Source: Pyxicephalus adspersus | Taxonomy: Eukaryota > Chordata > Amphibia > Anura > Pyxicephalidae | Reading direction: 5' to 3' | Assembly: GCF_032062135.1 (NCBI RefSeq) | Contig: NC_092859.1 | Coordinates: forward strand, 44,808,388 to 44,872,387 | Length of the DNA stretch: 64,000 nucleotides | Part shown: positions 1 through 9,269 of the stretch, piece after piece | How positions within the stretch are numbered: the stretch's first letter is position 1 | Layout of the letters: each line of letters opens with the position of its first letter | The notes under the pieces: generated by a model | The model's database searches: none | Seen by the model: only the letters and a program-made list of their open reading frames with translations | What the model was told of the DNA's origin: nothing | Translations under genes and position numbers: made by a program

Positions 1-423
1 CCCCCCCCCCCTAAATTCAATTAAATAACGACTCTAGACAAATTTCAATTGTTGGATTATAATTGGCCATAGCAGCCCGTTTTATTTAAACATATTGAAA
101 TATTTTCACATTTTTCAAACAAATTTTATAAACATAACAAATTAATATTTTCCAGGTTCTTTTTTAAAACTTTAAAATGGCAAAATTAAATTACCTCCGC
201 TCATTAACCAGGCCCCCAGGCACCCTCCCACCGCCTCGGGGACAATCGGCGGATGACCACCTCTAACCACCTGGCCCCCACGACAACCAAGTGTCGTGCG
301 AGGCCCTCTCAACCAAAAGACCCAAAATACTACCATGCCTCACCCCCTTATTCTCTTCCCCCACAACTTTAACCCTCTCATGGACCTTAATAAAGAAAAG
401 CCACCAGCTGCAAATATGATACC
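1..423 (-). other. 3' non-coding region of Ngaro copy 1, ending in a C/G homopolymer at the window edge
   Basis: Downstream of the hydrolase stop, the sense strand is G-rich (GTGGGGGCCAGGTGGTTAG near 270) and then becomes AT-rich, ending in a run of 11 G at the window edge (11 C on the plus strand at 1-11). The short motif CCAGGTGGTTAG recurs as ACCAGGTGGCTAG in the ORF-less locus at about 11624-11637, which supports assignment to the element's 3' part. No copy of the 5' terminal repeat is visible here, so it is expected to the left of the window. Confidence 0.5.
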
Positions 424-1092
424 TTATATTTGCAAGCGCCTCCACACCCGTAAGGCCCTCTGCAAGCCGTCTTCCAAGCTCAACATCCACATATCAATAC
501 CCACCTCATTTAAGTGGACACCATCCTTTCCCAAGAAGAGCTCTGGCTCACCCTCCAGTTCCTTGTGCCGTAAAGCTAAACCCCCATTACGAACTATAAA
601 CCTCCCAACCTCTTTATTAACTTTAATGCGGGCCTTGTTAATCCTTTCCGTCGATCGAGCATATCGCCAAACCTTTCTTGCCACAATATCTGACCATATC
701 AGTATTATACCAGGGAAGGCAGACCAAATTCTTAAACAATCAAACTTAATGTCCCTAATTAATTCCCGCATGGGTCTGACCCCCAAATCGTTACCCCCGG
801 CATGTATTAATAACACGTTGGGAGGTCTGTCCAACCTTACAAACTTGTTAAACTCCGGCAAGACCCTACTCCATTGCATACCTGGTATACCTATCCAGCA
901 GATCCGGGCTGCCTCCTGACGGAAGCCCAGCTGCCTGCCACTCCTTCTCATATCTGCCCTTCTGGCGCCCCAATACACAAATGAATGTCCCAGAATCCAC
1001 ATCAAGCATTGTGGAACACCTGTGAATACAAAAGTAAAATACCAGCCTACCATTTTTTTTTTTTTTGTATTATTATTATAACAACAGTCCAT
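424..1092 (-). CDS. Ngaro-encoded SGNH (GDSL-like) hydrolase ORF
   Basis: This intact 222-residue frame starts two bases after the recombinase stop (TAAGTATG), an arrangement suited to termination-reinitiation. SGNH blocks are recognisable: block I ILGHSFVYWG with the candidate nucleophile Ser37, block II glycine near WIGIPG (68), block III HAGGNDLG with Asn101, and block V KDGVHLNEVG with Asp190 and His193. An SGNH-type hydrolase after the recombinase is known from vertebrate Ngaro elements; its substrate and its role in transposition are not established. The first 14 residues are encoded next to an A-rich tract and may be untranslated; Met14 or Met31 are alternative starts. The block persists in the divergent second copy at 44354-44880, which argues that it was under selection. 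Confidence 0.75.
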   Translation of the reverse strand: MDCCYNNNTKKKKMVGWYFTFVFTGVPQCLMWILGHSFVYWGARRADMRRSGRQLGFRQEAARICWIGIPGMQWSRVLPEFNKFVRLDRPPNVLLIHAGGNDLGVRPMRELIRDIKFDCLRIWSAFPGIILIWSDIVARKVWRYARSTERINKARIKVNKEVGRFIVRNGGLALRHKELEGEPELFLGKDGVHLNEVGIDMWMLSLEDGLQRALRVWRRLQI

Positions 1093-1094
1093 AC

Positions 1095-2153
1095 TTACTG
1101 CACCAACTCCGTCCTAACGTACAACCGGAAACGTTGGGATTCCCAACGCCCAATACGTTGTATGGCCTCCGGTCCTAAGCCCCACCTGGCCGCTTCCGTG
1201 GCCGCCCCAATCCGGAAAGAATGTGATGAATACTCACCACCGTTTCTTCCTGACGCCACCACACATTTCCTAAAGACTGACCCAAATTGAAAACGTGTTA
1301 AATATGAACCATTTCCATGTATGAAGAAAGGCCCCCCCGCTCCCGGGTGTGCTCTTAAATACTCACCAACTAAACGCACCGGGCACAATTCCGCACCTGC
1401 CGCTGCACCCAGTTCCAACCTCAACCCCTTTCCCGCCTAATCTGTTTTTGAATGCCGGACCCAAACTAAAACTCTCCCGTCCCCAACCTGAACATCTGAC
1501 CACATCAAACCCCCAGCCTTATGTTTGTTGGGGCTTACCACTTCACCCACCCTTAATGCTGCAAAAAAGGTGATTGCAAAAACCGTCTGGAAAAGAAGGA
1601 CTTCATACCCATTAAAACAAATCCCCCACAAGCATGCACACAAATCCACAAGCATCTCAAATGACACCGGTCTCCTGGAGTCTTTTCTGCCCGTCCCTCT
1701 CCTAAAGCCTTTCAATGCTTGGCGAACTAAAAAACCTTTCGTCCCATCATGCCAACCCATAAGCTTAAAAAAGAAGGACAATGCTGCCAATTTCTTGGCC
1801 ATTGAACCCCCTGAAATACCTTTCATCAAGTTATGCAAAAAAAACAGCAAAACCACCGATTCTGAACTGCTCTGGTCAGCCGTCGCCCCTTCGCTCTGCA
1901 GAAACCTAAACCACTCTCTCCATGTACTGGCATACGCCTGCCAAGTACCGCAGCACACCGATTGCCTTATCAAGTTGGCAAGGACCCCCAAACCACCTTC
2001 CACAGCTCCTCCGGACAAGGGGACCCTGATACTTCTGCTTCCGGTGCTGCTTCCCGAAATCGCCGCCACTGAAATCGAGAAAGTGAATCCGCAATTACAT
2101 TTTTGCACCCCGGGACATGTACAGCCCTTATAAAGATATTTCTCTGCAAACAC
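1095..2153 (-). pseudogene. Ngaro tyrosine recombinase, single in-frame TAG
   Basis: The frame from the Met at 2153 is open for 238 codons, hits TAG at 1439-1437, and resumes in the same frame to a TAA at 1097-1095. Catalytic positions of the tyrosine recombinase fold are all visible: Arg201 in FFAALRVGEVV before the stop, and His68, Arg71 (HSFRIGAATEAA) and Tyr102 (FRLYVR) after it, counted from the Met at 1424. The N-terminal part has the core-binding helices (GTWQAYASTWREWFRFL). Such enzymes insert a circular DNA copy at a short match in the target without making a target duplication (family knowledge). The stop separates Arg I from the His/Arg/Tyr box, so neither half would be active alone. 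A single CAG to TAG change would explain it. The start overlaps the end of pol in the -1 frame. Confidence 0.8.
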
Positions 2154-3766
2154 AACAGTACTAAATACCGCAATAATGAGATTACCGAGGGTGAAGAAGC
2201 CGTATTATTATTAATAACCTCCACCACACCCATGTTGTCAAAATAAAATCGTACTTTTCTATTAGCCAAAAGTTCCCCCCACAATACCACCGCAACCACT
2301 ATGGGAAAAAGCTCCAGCAATACAAGGTTCTGACAGAGCCCATTTTCCTTCCACTCCAATGGCCAACTCGCTGCGCTCCACTTACCAGCAAAATAAGCTC
2401 CATAACCATATGCCCCAGCCGCATCCGTCACCAAATCCAACGCCTGATTGTCCACAAAAGATTGCAACCACAAAGAACGTCCATTATAGGAAGCTAAAAA
2501 TTTCTGCCAAACCTGCAAGTCATCCTTTAACACCCTGGTCAGCCTGATGTAATGACTGGGTGCCTTTACCCCAGCTGTGGCTGCAGCTAGCCTGCGGCAA
2601 AAAATCCTGCCCATTGGCATAATGCGACATGCAAAATTCAGCCTACCCAGCAAAGACTGCATATCTCTTAAACATATCTTCCTTTTATCGCATGCCCTTC
2701 CAACCGCCTCCCTAATTTGTTCCAGCTTATCCTCTGGGAGTCGACATTCCATTTTCTCTGAATCCAAAACAATACCCAGAAAGCACATTACTGTCGACGG
2801 ACCCATTGTTTTTTCCACAGCTAACGGCACCCCGAACTCTGCCGCTACATGTTCTAAAGTCCCAAGCAACGCCGCGCAAACCAGAGATTCCTTTGGACCA
2901 ACACATAAAAAATCATCTAAATAATGAATGATGGATCTCACACCTGCCACGTCCTTGACAACCCATTCCAAAAAAGTACTAATAACCTCAAACAAAGAGC
3001 AAGAAACTGAACATCCCATAGGCAAACATTTATCCACAAAAAATGCCCCTTGCCATTCACAACCCAGTAGCCAAAAACTTCCTGGATGCACTGGCAATAA
3101 ACGAAAGGCAGACTCTATGTCCGCTTTTGCCATTAAACAGCCCCTACCCGCCTTTTTAACTAAATTCACTGCGTCATCAAAGGAAGCATACACCACTCTA
3201 CAAAGCTCCGGATCAATGCCGTCATTAACGGAATCACCTTTAGGATAGGAAAGATGATGTATCAACCTAAACTGCTGGGGTTCCCGTTTTGGAACCAAAC
3301 CCAAAGGTGAAACAACTAAATTGGGCAGCGGAGGCTCTTTAAAAGGCCCAGCCATACGCCCCAAAGCCACCTCTTTAGCCAACTTGTTAGTAACTACGTC
3401 CGGATGTCTAAAAGCTGAACACAAATTCCTGGAACCCCGGGGAATATTAACCAAATTACATGGAATACTGAAACCTTCTGCAAACCCCCTTTCCAGCAAA
3501 ACTGCCGCAGCTCTGTTCGGGTACTTACCTAGAAAAGGCTGCATGTTTTCCACTCTCACCGGAGTCATCCCTTTTTCCCGCAAGCTCGCTGACCTTGTTT
3601 CTACCCTTGACCATACAACGGACACTGGGGTGCCCTCCCCCGCAAGCAGAACATTCATGTTTGAAACGACAGGTCGTCCCAAACTTGCATGTTCCTTCGT
3701 TAAATAACCAACAGAGCCCTTTTTTCTTACCTGCCAGGGTCCCCGCGGCTCCTGCGCCCCCAGCAC
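1970..3766 (-). CDS. pol: Ngaro reverse transcriptase-RNase H (pol), intact frame
   Basis: This is an uninterrupted 598-residue frame. Reverse transcriptase motifs are clear: motif A KADIESAFRLLPVHP with Asp216, motif B around LPMGCSVSCSLFE (248-260), and the catalytic box HYLDDF with YLDD at 282-285. RNase H follows with its four acidic positions visible: Asp448 (VTDAAG), Glu485 (LLELFP), Asp510 (FYFDN) and Asp560 (IADSLSRF). The protein ends 38 residues after the last one, so there is no DIRS-type methyltransferase. It copies element RNA into DNA in the particle. The first Met lies 241 bases inside the gag frame, in the +1 frame relative to gag, so the native protein may be made by frameshifting or by a spliced or internal start. 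Its 3' end overlaps the recombinase frame by about 180 bases. All catalytic residues are present, so this frame could still be functional. Confidence 0.85.
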   Translation of the reverse strand: MLGAQEPRGPWQVRKKGSVGYLTKEHASLGRPVVSNMNVLLAGEGTPVSVVWSRVETRSASLREKGMTPVRVENMQPFLGKYPNRAAAVLLERGFAEGFSIPCNLVNIPRGSRNLCSAFRHPDVVTNKLAKEVALGRMAGPFKEPPLPNLVVSPLGLVPKREPQQFRLIHHLSYPKGDSVNDGIDPELCRVVYASFDDAVNLVKKAGRGCLMAKADIESAFRLLPVHPGSFWLLGCEWQGAFFVDKCLPMGCSVSCSLFEVISTFLEWVVKDVAGVRSIIHYLDDFLCVGPKESLVCAALLGTLEHVAAEFGVPLAVEKTMGPSTVMCFLGIVLDSEKMECRLPEDKLEQIREAVGRACDKRKICLRDMQSLLGRLNFACRIMPMGRIFCRRLAAATAGVKAPSHYIRLTRVLKDDLQVWQKFLASYNGRSLWLQSFVDNQALDLVTDAAGAYGYGAYFAGKWSAASWPLEWKENGLCQNLVLLELFPIVVAVVLWGELLANRKVRFYFDNMGVVEVINNNTASSPSVISLLRYLVLLCLQRNIFIRAVHVPGCKNVIADSLSRFQWRRFREAAPEAEVSGSPCPEELWKVVWGSLPT

Positions 3767-5477
3767 CCCCTTGAAACGACGGCGTGTTCAATCTGGCTGA
3801 GGTCATCAGCCGCATCCATAAACTGATGTCCCGATGATCCCATCTCATACCTGGGTGTAAAGCCTTGCGCTGCCTGAATTGCTCATCATATCTAAGCCAG
3901 GCAACCCCGCCATAAACACGATAAGCCTCGCTGATGGCATCCAAATAACAAAACAAGGGCGAGCAATGCTCTGGCGCCCGCTCTCCCACTATACTGGCTA
4001 AAATGGCAAATGCTTGTAGCCAATTCTGAAAAGTGCGAGGAATCTGGCGCCACAGCCCCTTCTTTTACCCTACCCTTTTACCATCTCCCACCTTTATTTC
4101 TCGGCCCCCAAATCTTTCAACCGGCAGCAGAGAAAATATTTCTACATAGTCCCCCTTCCAGATTTTTTCCCTCACTTCTTGCGTTAAATGTGCACCCAAA
4201 GGTCCCTCAAAACAAACGTACACTTCCCCTTTAGCCCCATCAGTGACCCCCATACTGGCAGACTCACCTTCGTCTTTTCGCATTGCACTCTCCTGTGCCC
4301 CTCCAGTACTCAAACTTACCGACAATCCAGAATGTGGGGTGGAGAAACCGCTACCGCCCCCTGCTACCGCCTCTTCCACGGCCCCTCCAGCCGCATCCTT
4401 ATGAGCCCTAACCTGATCTACATTAGGCCCCGCAGGATATCCCACCCCCCTTTCCGTGTGTAGAGTACTCCCTTCTAATTTGCACAATAATTCCCGGACA
4501 CCCCTCAGCAAATCACCGACCTCGGTACTCCCCCTGACAATCCCCTGCTCCATGGGCCCCCTATTTGACCGCTCCCCAACAGTTGGCAATATTAACACAT
4601 TCCTAGGAACAACATCCCCACTATCCCCAACATTAGGCATATCACCCCCCCTCATACCCGGATCCCACACAGTCAGGTACTCACCGGGCTGCTGGATGCC
4701 GCTGGGCCCCTCAGCCGCCGTACCGCCATCCGGTCCTGATCCATCCGAGTCCACCGACTCTGGTTGTTCCCCCTCGGACAGCTCGCCTTCCTCCCTCCGC
4801 CTTGTGTCACGATTCCCGGCCACTTCCTGGCGCTGACTTGCACTGTCAAGTCCGGGCGCCGGCGGCGACCCGGAAACACCTCTCCGGTCACGCCCCTTCG
4901 AGATGCCGTCACTCCTCCCGGCCGTTTGTGATCCGGACGCCTCCGCCATCCTCCCAGAAGCCGAACTACGTCCCAGCAACACGGGCGTCGACCTCCGATC
5001 CCGTTCCTGAGCCCTGGCCGGCGCTTCAGCAATCGTCTTCCTGGCCGTACCGACACCTCGTACGGCCGCTCCGGTCCTGCTCCGTCTTGATGGGCCCGCC
5101 TCCTCCGCTTCCCGGATATTACATTGCGCCTTCTGTCGCACTGAGTCCTCCCTCGCAACAACTGCAGCCCGTTCCTGACGTCGTTGAGGATTCCTCCCGC
5201 GCCCTCTGCCTGCTGGCTCCATCCGACTTTGGGCAGCAAGGAGCGAAGGGTCCCGCCTGGGGCTCCTGGAACGGCGCTGGACCCGTGGGGCCTCATCGGG
5301 ACTCCAGCGCTCCGGCGGCCGAGACCGCTGGGCACGCACTGGGGGAGGCTGTTCAGGTTCCGCACTTCCCCCGGCCCCTTCAATCAAAAAAGCCATCTGT
5401 TCCTTGAGCCATTCCACTCCTCTCGATGCCGCAGCAGTCCGCATTTGGCTCAGTAATGTCTCCAGCTCTGCCATCAT
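3525..5477 (-). pseudogene. gag: Ngaro gag, single in-frame stop
   Basis: The frame starts at the ATG at 5477 and is open to a TAA at 4067-4065, then continues in the same frame to 3525, about 650 codons in all. The N-terminal 300 residues are rich in Arg, Pro, Gly and Ser and look disordered. After the stop comes a conserved block with aromatic residues (YGGVAWLRYDEQFR) that is the probable structural Gag domain. Near the C-terminus is a C-x7-C-x5-C-x3-H zinc finger (residues 93, 101, 107 and 111 counted from the Met at 3989), followed at once by a C-x2-C-x3-H-x4-C knuckle-like motif. Role (family knowledge): packaging of element RNA into particles. The last 240 bases overlap pol in another frame. 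The stop is most simply a point mutation; programmed readthrough cannot be excluded. A Met at 3989 just downstream could start a shorter protein. Confidence 0.75.
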
Positions 5478-5588
5478 GAGACGCTTGCTTCTTCAGGTAA
5501 TAACTGTCCCCCGACTCATTCAACCTTAAAATTTTTACCTTCAACCTGCCCCACCCATAACATTCCTCCACCAATCCCTGATTTATTT

Positions 5589-5628
5589 TTTCCCGCACTT
5601 TAAATTTCCCGCTCTTTCTCTTTCCCGC
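5589..5628. promoter_or_regulatory. Three TTTCCCGC boxes at exact 16-bp spacing in the Ngaro leader
   Basis: TTTCCCGC occurs at 5589-5596, 5605-5612 and 5621-5628, each start 16 bp from the next, about 110-150 bp upstream of the gag start codon. The octamer fits the published E2F consensus TTTSSCGC. Next to it, 5630-5648 is a pure T run (A run on the sense strand). This looks like a promoter-proximal array rather than coding sequence, but no binding or activity can be shown from sequence alone. A simple degenerate 16-bp tandem repeat is the alternative. Confidence 0.45.
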
Positions 5629-5659
5629 ATTTTTTTTTTTTTTTTTTAATCTTAACCCT

Positions 5660-5735
5660 TTTGCCTCCCTGTCTCCCTTCTCACCCTGTCATGCGTCCCT
5701 ACACTCAATTGAGCTACAGGCCAACTTTCTTTCCA
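5660..5735 (-). repeat. Candidate 5' terminal repeat of Ngaro copy 1
   Basis: On the minus strand this stretch reads GGCCTGTAGC, then GCATGACAGGGTGAGAAG, then AAAAGGGTTAAG. The same motifs in the same order occur at the 5' end of copy 2 (around 47620-47535) and at the start of the two ORF-less loci near 11290 and 28450. Recurrence at four loci supports this as the terminal (A-type) repeat of the family. The outer boundary is not fixed because no target duplication is expected for recombinase-mediated insertion. Confidence 0.5.
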
Positions 5736-5739
5736 CTGT

Positions 5740-7345
5740 GTTCACTTGGCATGTGGCATTTAGGACATTTTGTATCAATAGATTTTAAATAATTCTAAGA
5801 TGATTTAATTTTACAAACTGACTATACGATCTACAATATGATGGCCTATGTAAACTATCCCATCAATCTGCATTCTGTTAAGAAGGCCCACGCACTTCAT
5901 AATTGTTGCAAGATTGTTGAAGTATATAAGTTTTACCTTTGCGAAAACATAAAGTCACTTAGCCCTTCCCTGTGGTTTTAATGCTGGGGCTGCACAAACA
6001 AAAATAAAGCGATACGCAGTGCATGCTAAGGAGTATTGGTGGAAGATGGCGGGGTCAGGTGATTGGCGCTGTGACCAGAGACAGGGCACAAAAGTGAGAC
6101 ATAGTGTATACGATAATTTCTGCATTTTGCCCAATATTTCCACTTCTTAATGGTGTTATTGGCTATAGCCATTACGTATACATACTGATGCTGCACCAGC
6201 CAACACTCGGGTACTAAATTAATTGTGAATTACATCTGATTTTCAGCCCCTTCCCATATAACAGACTTACTTGCAATACTGATGAAGAGCTTGTATTAGT
6301 CAATAGGATCACAGCTATGATCAAATGATTTAAATGTTATAATTTTGAGACTAAGCAATTTGGGGACTTGAGTGTTTATAACTACTTTAAAGCCAATCCA
6401 CCCCCCCCCCCCCAAATAAACTGTAATATATCACAGTTTACTAGTTCTTAGATTTGATGGCTGCATTTTTTTTTTAAGCTTAATAAATTTCTTGTAAGTG
6501 TAGTGCAGTGTCTTTTTTTACTACTTGTGAGCTATTAGCAAAAACAATGTTATCCTTGTTGTGTGGACTAATATTCCTACAACCCACCATGATTTGGAGA
6601 TTAACAAATGCAGGCATGTTTTAGGTCAAGCCTGTGCGACAACTATGTCTGCCTCAATAAATATAACTGTAAAGTATGAGCAGCCAAAAAGGTTATTTTG
6701 TTTGCAGGATTTCTATCTGCAAATCAGGGGGAAAAAGCCTAAAAAAGGAAACGGCTAAATGAATATATAGGTGAATATGTTACATTTTAGTTTAAATACA
6801 CTTGTTTGTAATATCATTTTTTTTGTTTAATTTTTTTGGTGTCAGCATGAATAACAAACAGTGTACAGCAATATAATTTCAAATACAGAGCTTAGAATTA
6901 TAGATTTGTTTTTACAGAAGGTCATATCTAAACTCATTTTTAAACACACTTTAATTGCTTAGTTTTGCTGTGACTGTGATAAAAGAAGAACATGATATTT
7001 TGTGGGTGACATCATGTACTTTAACCATAGGAACTAATGAATGATTTAACTGGCCACAGTCCAGCCATACGAAAACTTTCAACTTTCAACTGGCTTTGAA
7101 GTTGACTGACTTTAACATACAAAAAGCCACAGCTTTTTGACAACATACTATGCATTATAGTAGTAGTAGCTCATAGTAGTGAAGTTTAGAGAAGTTTACA
7201 AGCTACTGTACATATTTACTGCTCCAATTTTTCTTTTCATCTAGAGATCATTTGCAACATACAGCTCAGATCTGTTCATGGTAAAGGTTTCTGTTCAGGT
7301 ATAGGTGTATTTACAGTCTTTCCTGCCCTAGGCCACTGAGAATAA
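5740..7345. other. No gene seen
   Basis: AT-rich DNA to the right of Ngaro copy 1. It holds the C run at 6401 and short ORFs of chance length. I see no exon, RNA gene or repeat with a second copy in the window. Confidence 0.6.
6401..6413. repeat. Poly(C) run of 13
   Basis: Pure C run with no recognisable element at its borders. A 14-base C run is at 35878-35891, and G runs are at 11503-11513 and 30214-30226. Confidence 0.9.
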
Positions 7346-7349
7346 TTCC

Positions 7350-7600
7350 ACTCTAATTTACTAATTCATCAATGCTTGCTTATTTCTCACTGCCACCCGT
7401 GAATGTGATGACAGTTCACTTTGCAAAGAACACCCAATCACGTACCAGGAAATGAAAAAAAGAATGTATGCTTGCAAATCATAAATGGTTGAAGTCAGCA
7501 TAACTTCATCTCATTCACTAACCTAGGTAAACTATCTCTTGCAAGGAGACAATTCACAATTATGTAAAGAGTCTATATTCCTTTAATAAATCAATTCCTG
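7350..7600 (+). repeat. Dispersed repeat sharing CTTCATCTCATTCACTAA
   Basis: Contains AACTTCATCTCATTCACTAA, TAGGTAAACTATCTCTTGC and a TTTAATAAATCA end. The same order is found at 12060-12275. No coding potential. Confidence 0.5.
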
Positions 7601-7604
7601 TATC

Positions 7605-8650
7605 TCATATATGAAAACCATATAAAAAGAACAGTTTTGAAGAAATGGTTTGGCTAGAAGTCATGTAAGATGGCTATTACCTTGCACTACTGCCAAAGCA
7701 CCAGGGTAAACAGGGAATTTGCTCTGCTTTTTGGGACAATGGGGTACCCTCTATATGTTCTATGTAAATCTTTATTGCCCTTAACCTTGGCTGGTAAGAG
7801 GACTAGTTTCAAGAAATACCTTTCTCTAAGTTAGAAGAAGTGTGGTCCAGGCTTGAATGCAGTTTAACTTTTTTTCCAAACTTGGTACAAAGTAAGTAAA
7901 CTAATAAAAGATGTAATACCCAGTCGCATCTGTAAGCTCAGACAGCTTTTTAGGCTAGTAGCCACGTGCTGGGTCCCAACATCAAGGAGCCTTAGCTCCA
8001 AAAAAAGCACAGCTGCCAGGAAATTTAGGTGTTTCTCCATTTTAGTTCCTTAACTATAAAACAGGACAGTTCAGGTTCACATGGTCTTCATTCACACAGC
8101 ATGTATAGGGTGATAACACCCTTTAGGTCTGAGCTCCCATTCTGGGGCCTGTCTATAGACACACTACATACTCCCATTTTATTTTTCTCTTGTGTGCTAG
8201 GACACATCTATGTAGACAGAAAGGGGCTAAAAAAGACTGGAAGAGACCAGCTACACAGTGATAGATTTGAATTAAAATAGGTTGAAAGTTTTAAAGCATA
8301 GCAGATGTTTTTACCAGTAATATAGCTGAATGTCATCCAGTAAGGGTTTAGAGCAGACCTTTCATAATTTTTTTACCATTATTATGAAAAATTTGTTTTT
8401 TTAATATTTTCTTTTTAGAGACAACCCTCTGCTTCTGTCTTTATCACTGCAGTAGTAAACCCCCCAGTGCTGGTCTCACGCATCCATCTTTTTTTTATAT
8501 TTTTAGAAAGAAATGTCACCTGAACATGTGCCTGTGCAATGTGAGATTGCAATGTGTAAAACGGCCCACTGTCCTGTTTGCACCAGAAAGAAGAAGGAAT
8601 CCAGGACAGCATGAGACTTACTAGAATCAGATTGTTGACTGATTTAGGAC
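7605..8650. other. No gene seen
   Basis: Mixed-composition sequence up to the truncated hAT. Two ORFs of 65-83 codons have no recognisable domain. Confidence 0.6.
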
Positions 8651-8805
8651 TAGTGTTGGTGTTCGAATTTGGGTTGTCCTTATATTCGACCCGAAAATGG
8701 CTATTTGAATTCGAACAGACCCGACCCGAAAAACACGGGGCACAAATTTGTGTGTAAAAAAATGTGTTAAAAAGAATTATTGTTAAAGTAATTTATTGAA
8801 TATAG
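8651..8805 (-). mobile_element. Truncated copy of the TAGTGTTGG hAT family
   Basis: Begins TAGTGTTGGTGTTCGAAT and follows the reverse complement of 18690-18846 closely through GACCCGACCC and AATTTATTGAAT, then stops near 8805, where sequence of the TTAA-type element takes over. No second hAT end is found, so this is a one-ended remnant joined to another transposon. Confidence 0.75.
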
Positions 8806-8999
8806 TTGCTGCAGGTCCTCAGGACACGTCTTCTTTCTTCGAACTTCAGCCAGCGAATGCAGAGACATTCTTTAGGGTTTCCCAGTGATGTCGATGCATG
8901 CCTTGGTGTGGGCGGGAGGAGAGGTGGGACATTCAAATACTTTTGTATTGGATTCAATACAAAATAGCTGTATTGAGTCCAATACAAAGAAATCTTTAT

Positions 9000-9047
<48 letters not shown>

Positions 9048-9262
9048 ATACATGCCACTGTACGGTTATATTACAGATATCTGTATTTTTTTAACAGATT
9101 TTTATGTTTTTTATTTAAAGTTTGTTATTAAATTTATTAAATATTGGACATATTTTAGTGAAATATGCCTTAGAATTATAGGCCTACAACGTAAAATAAA
9201 TTTCCATTCAAAAAAATGTAACGCTTTTTGCATGAAAATACGGAGAGAATTAGACCGCTAAG
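8806..9262 (-). mobile_element. Truncated copy of the TTAA-type element
   Basis: Read on the minus strand it starts AACCCCCTTAGCGGTC at about 9267 and passes through ATGCAAAAAGCG, a pair of CAATAC pseudo-palindromes (8948-8990) and a GC-rich part with GACGTGTCCTGAGGA, shared with the copy at 29.8-30.1 kb. It is cut near 8806 at the junction with hAT sequence. It contains an (AT)n run at 9003-9044. Confidence 0.65.
9003..9044. repeat. (AT)n microsatellite
   Basis: About 21 uninterrupted AT units inside the truncated TTAA-type element. It produces Ile-Tyr repeats in short spurious ORFs on both strands. Confidence 0.95.
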
Positions 9263-9269
9263 GGGGTTT

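Larger units (their letters stand above)
1..5735 (-). mobile_element. Ngaro-type tyrosine-recombinase retrotransposon, nearly coding-complete (copy 1)
   Basis: All long domain-bearing ORFs at this end lie on the minus strand in the order gag, RT-RNase H, tyrosine recombinase, SGNH hydrolase. That order, a recombinase in place of a DDE integrase, and no methyltransferase domain after RNase H are the hallmarks of Ngaro rather than DIRS elements (family knowledge). Coding length is about 5.05 kb, interrupted by only two in-frame stops, one in gag and one in the recombinase. The gag-to-pol and pol-to-recombinase boundaries are frame-changing overlaps. The 5' limit is set near 5735 by similarity to the 5' end of the second copy (GCATGACAGG followed by a GGGTTAAG motif). 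The 3' split direct repeats expected for Ngaro are not found between 1 and 423, so the element probably continues off the left edge. The exact ends are uncertain. Confidence 0.85.

Noticed and set aside
296..3707. Long plus-strand ORFs opposite the Ngaro genes
   Set aside because: Antisense shadows of open minus-strand frames, with low-complexity composition (Pro, Ser, Lys-rich).
4673..5383. 236-codon minus-strand ORF overlapping gag in another frame
   Set aside because: Arg/Gly-rich by-product of GC-rich gag coding sequence, with no homology to any domain I know; the gag frame has the zinc finger in phase.
4802..5407. 201-codon plus-strand ORF opposite gag
   Set aside because: Mirror of GC-rich gag; no domain.
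5380..5598. 72-codon ORF upstream of gag
   Set aside because: It lies in the leader next to the TTTCCCGC array, is in a different frame from gag, has no counterpart in copy 2 and no recognisable motif.
8793..9131. Ile-Tyr repeat proteins on both strands
   Set aside because: Translation of an (AT)n microsatellite.
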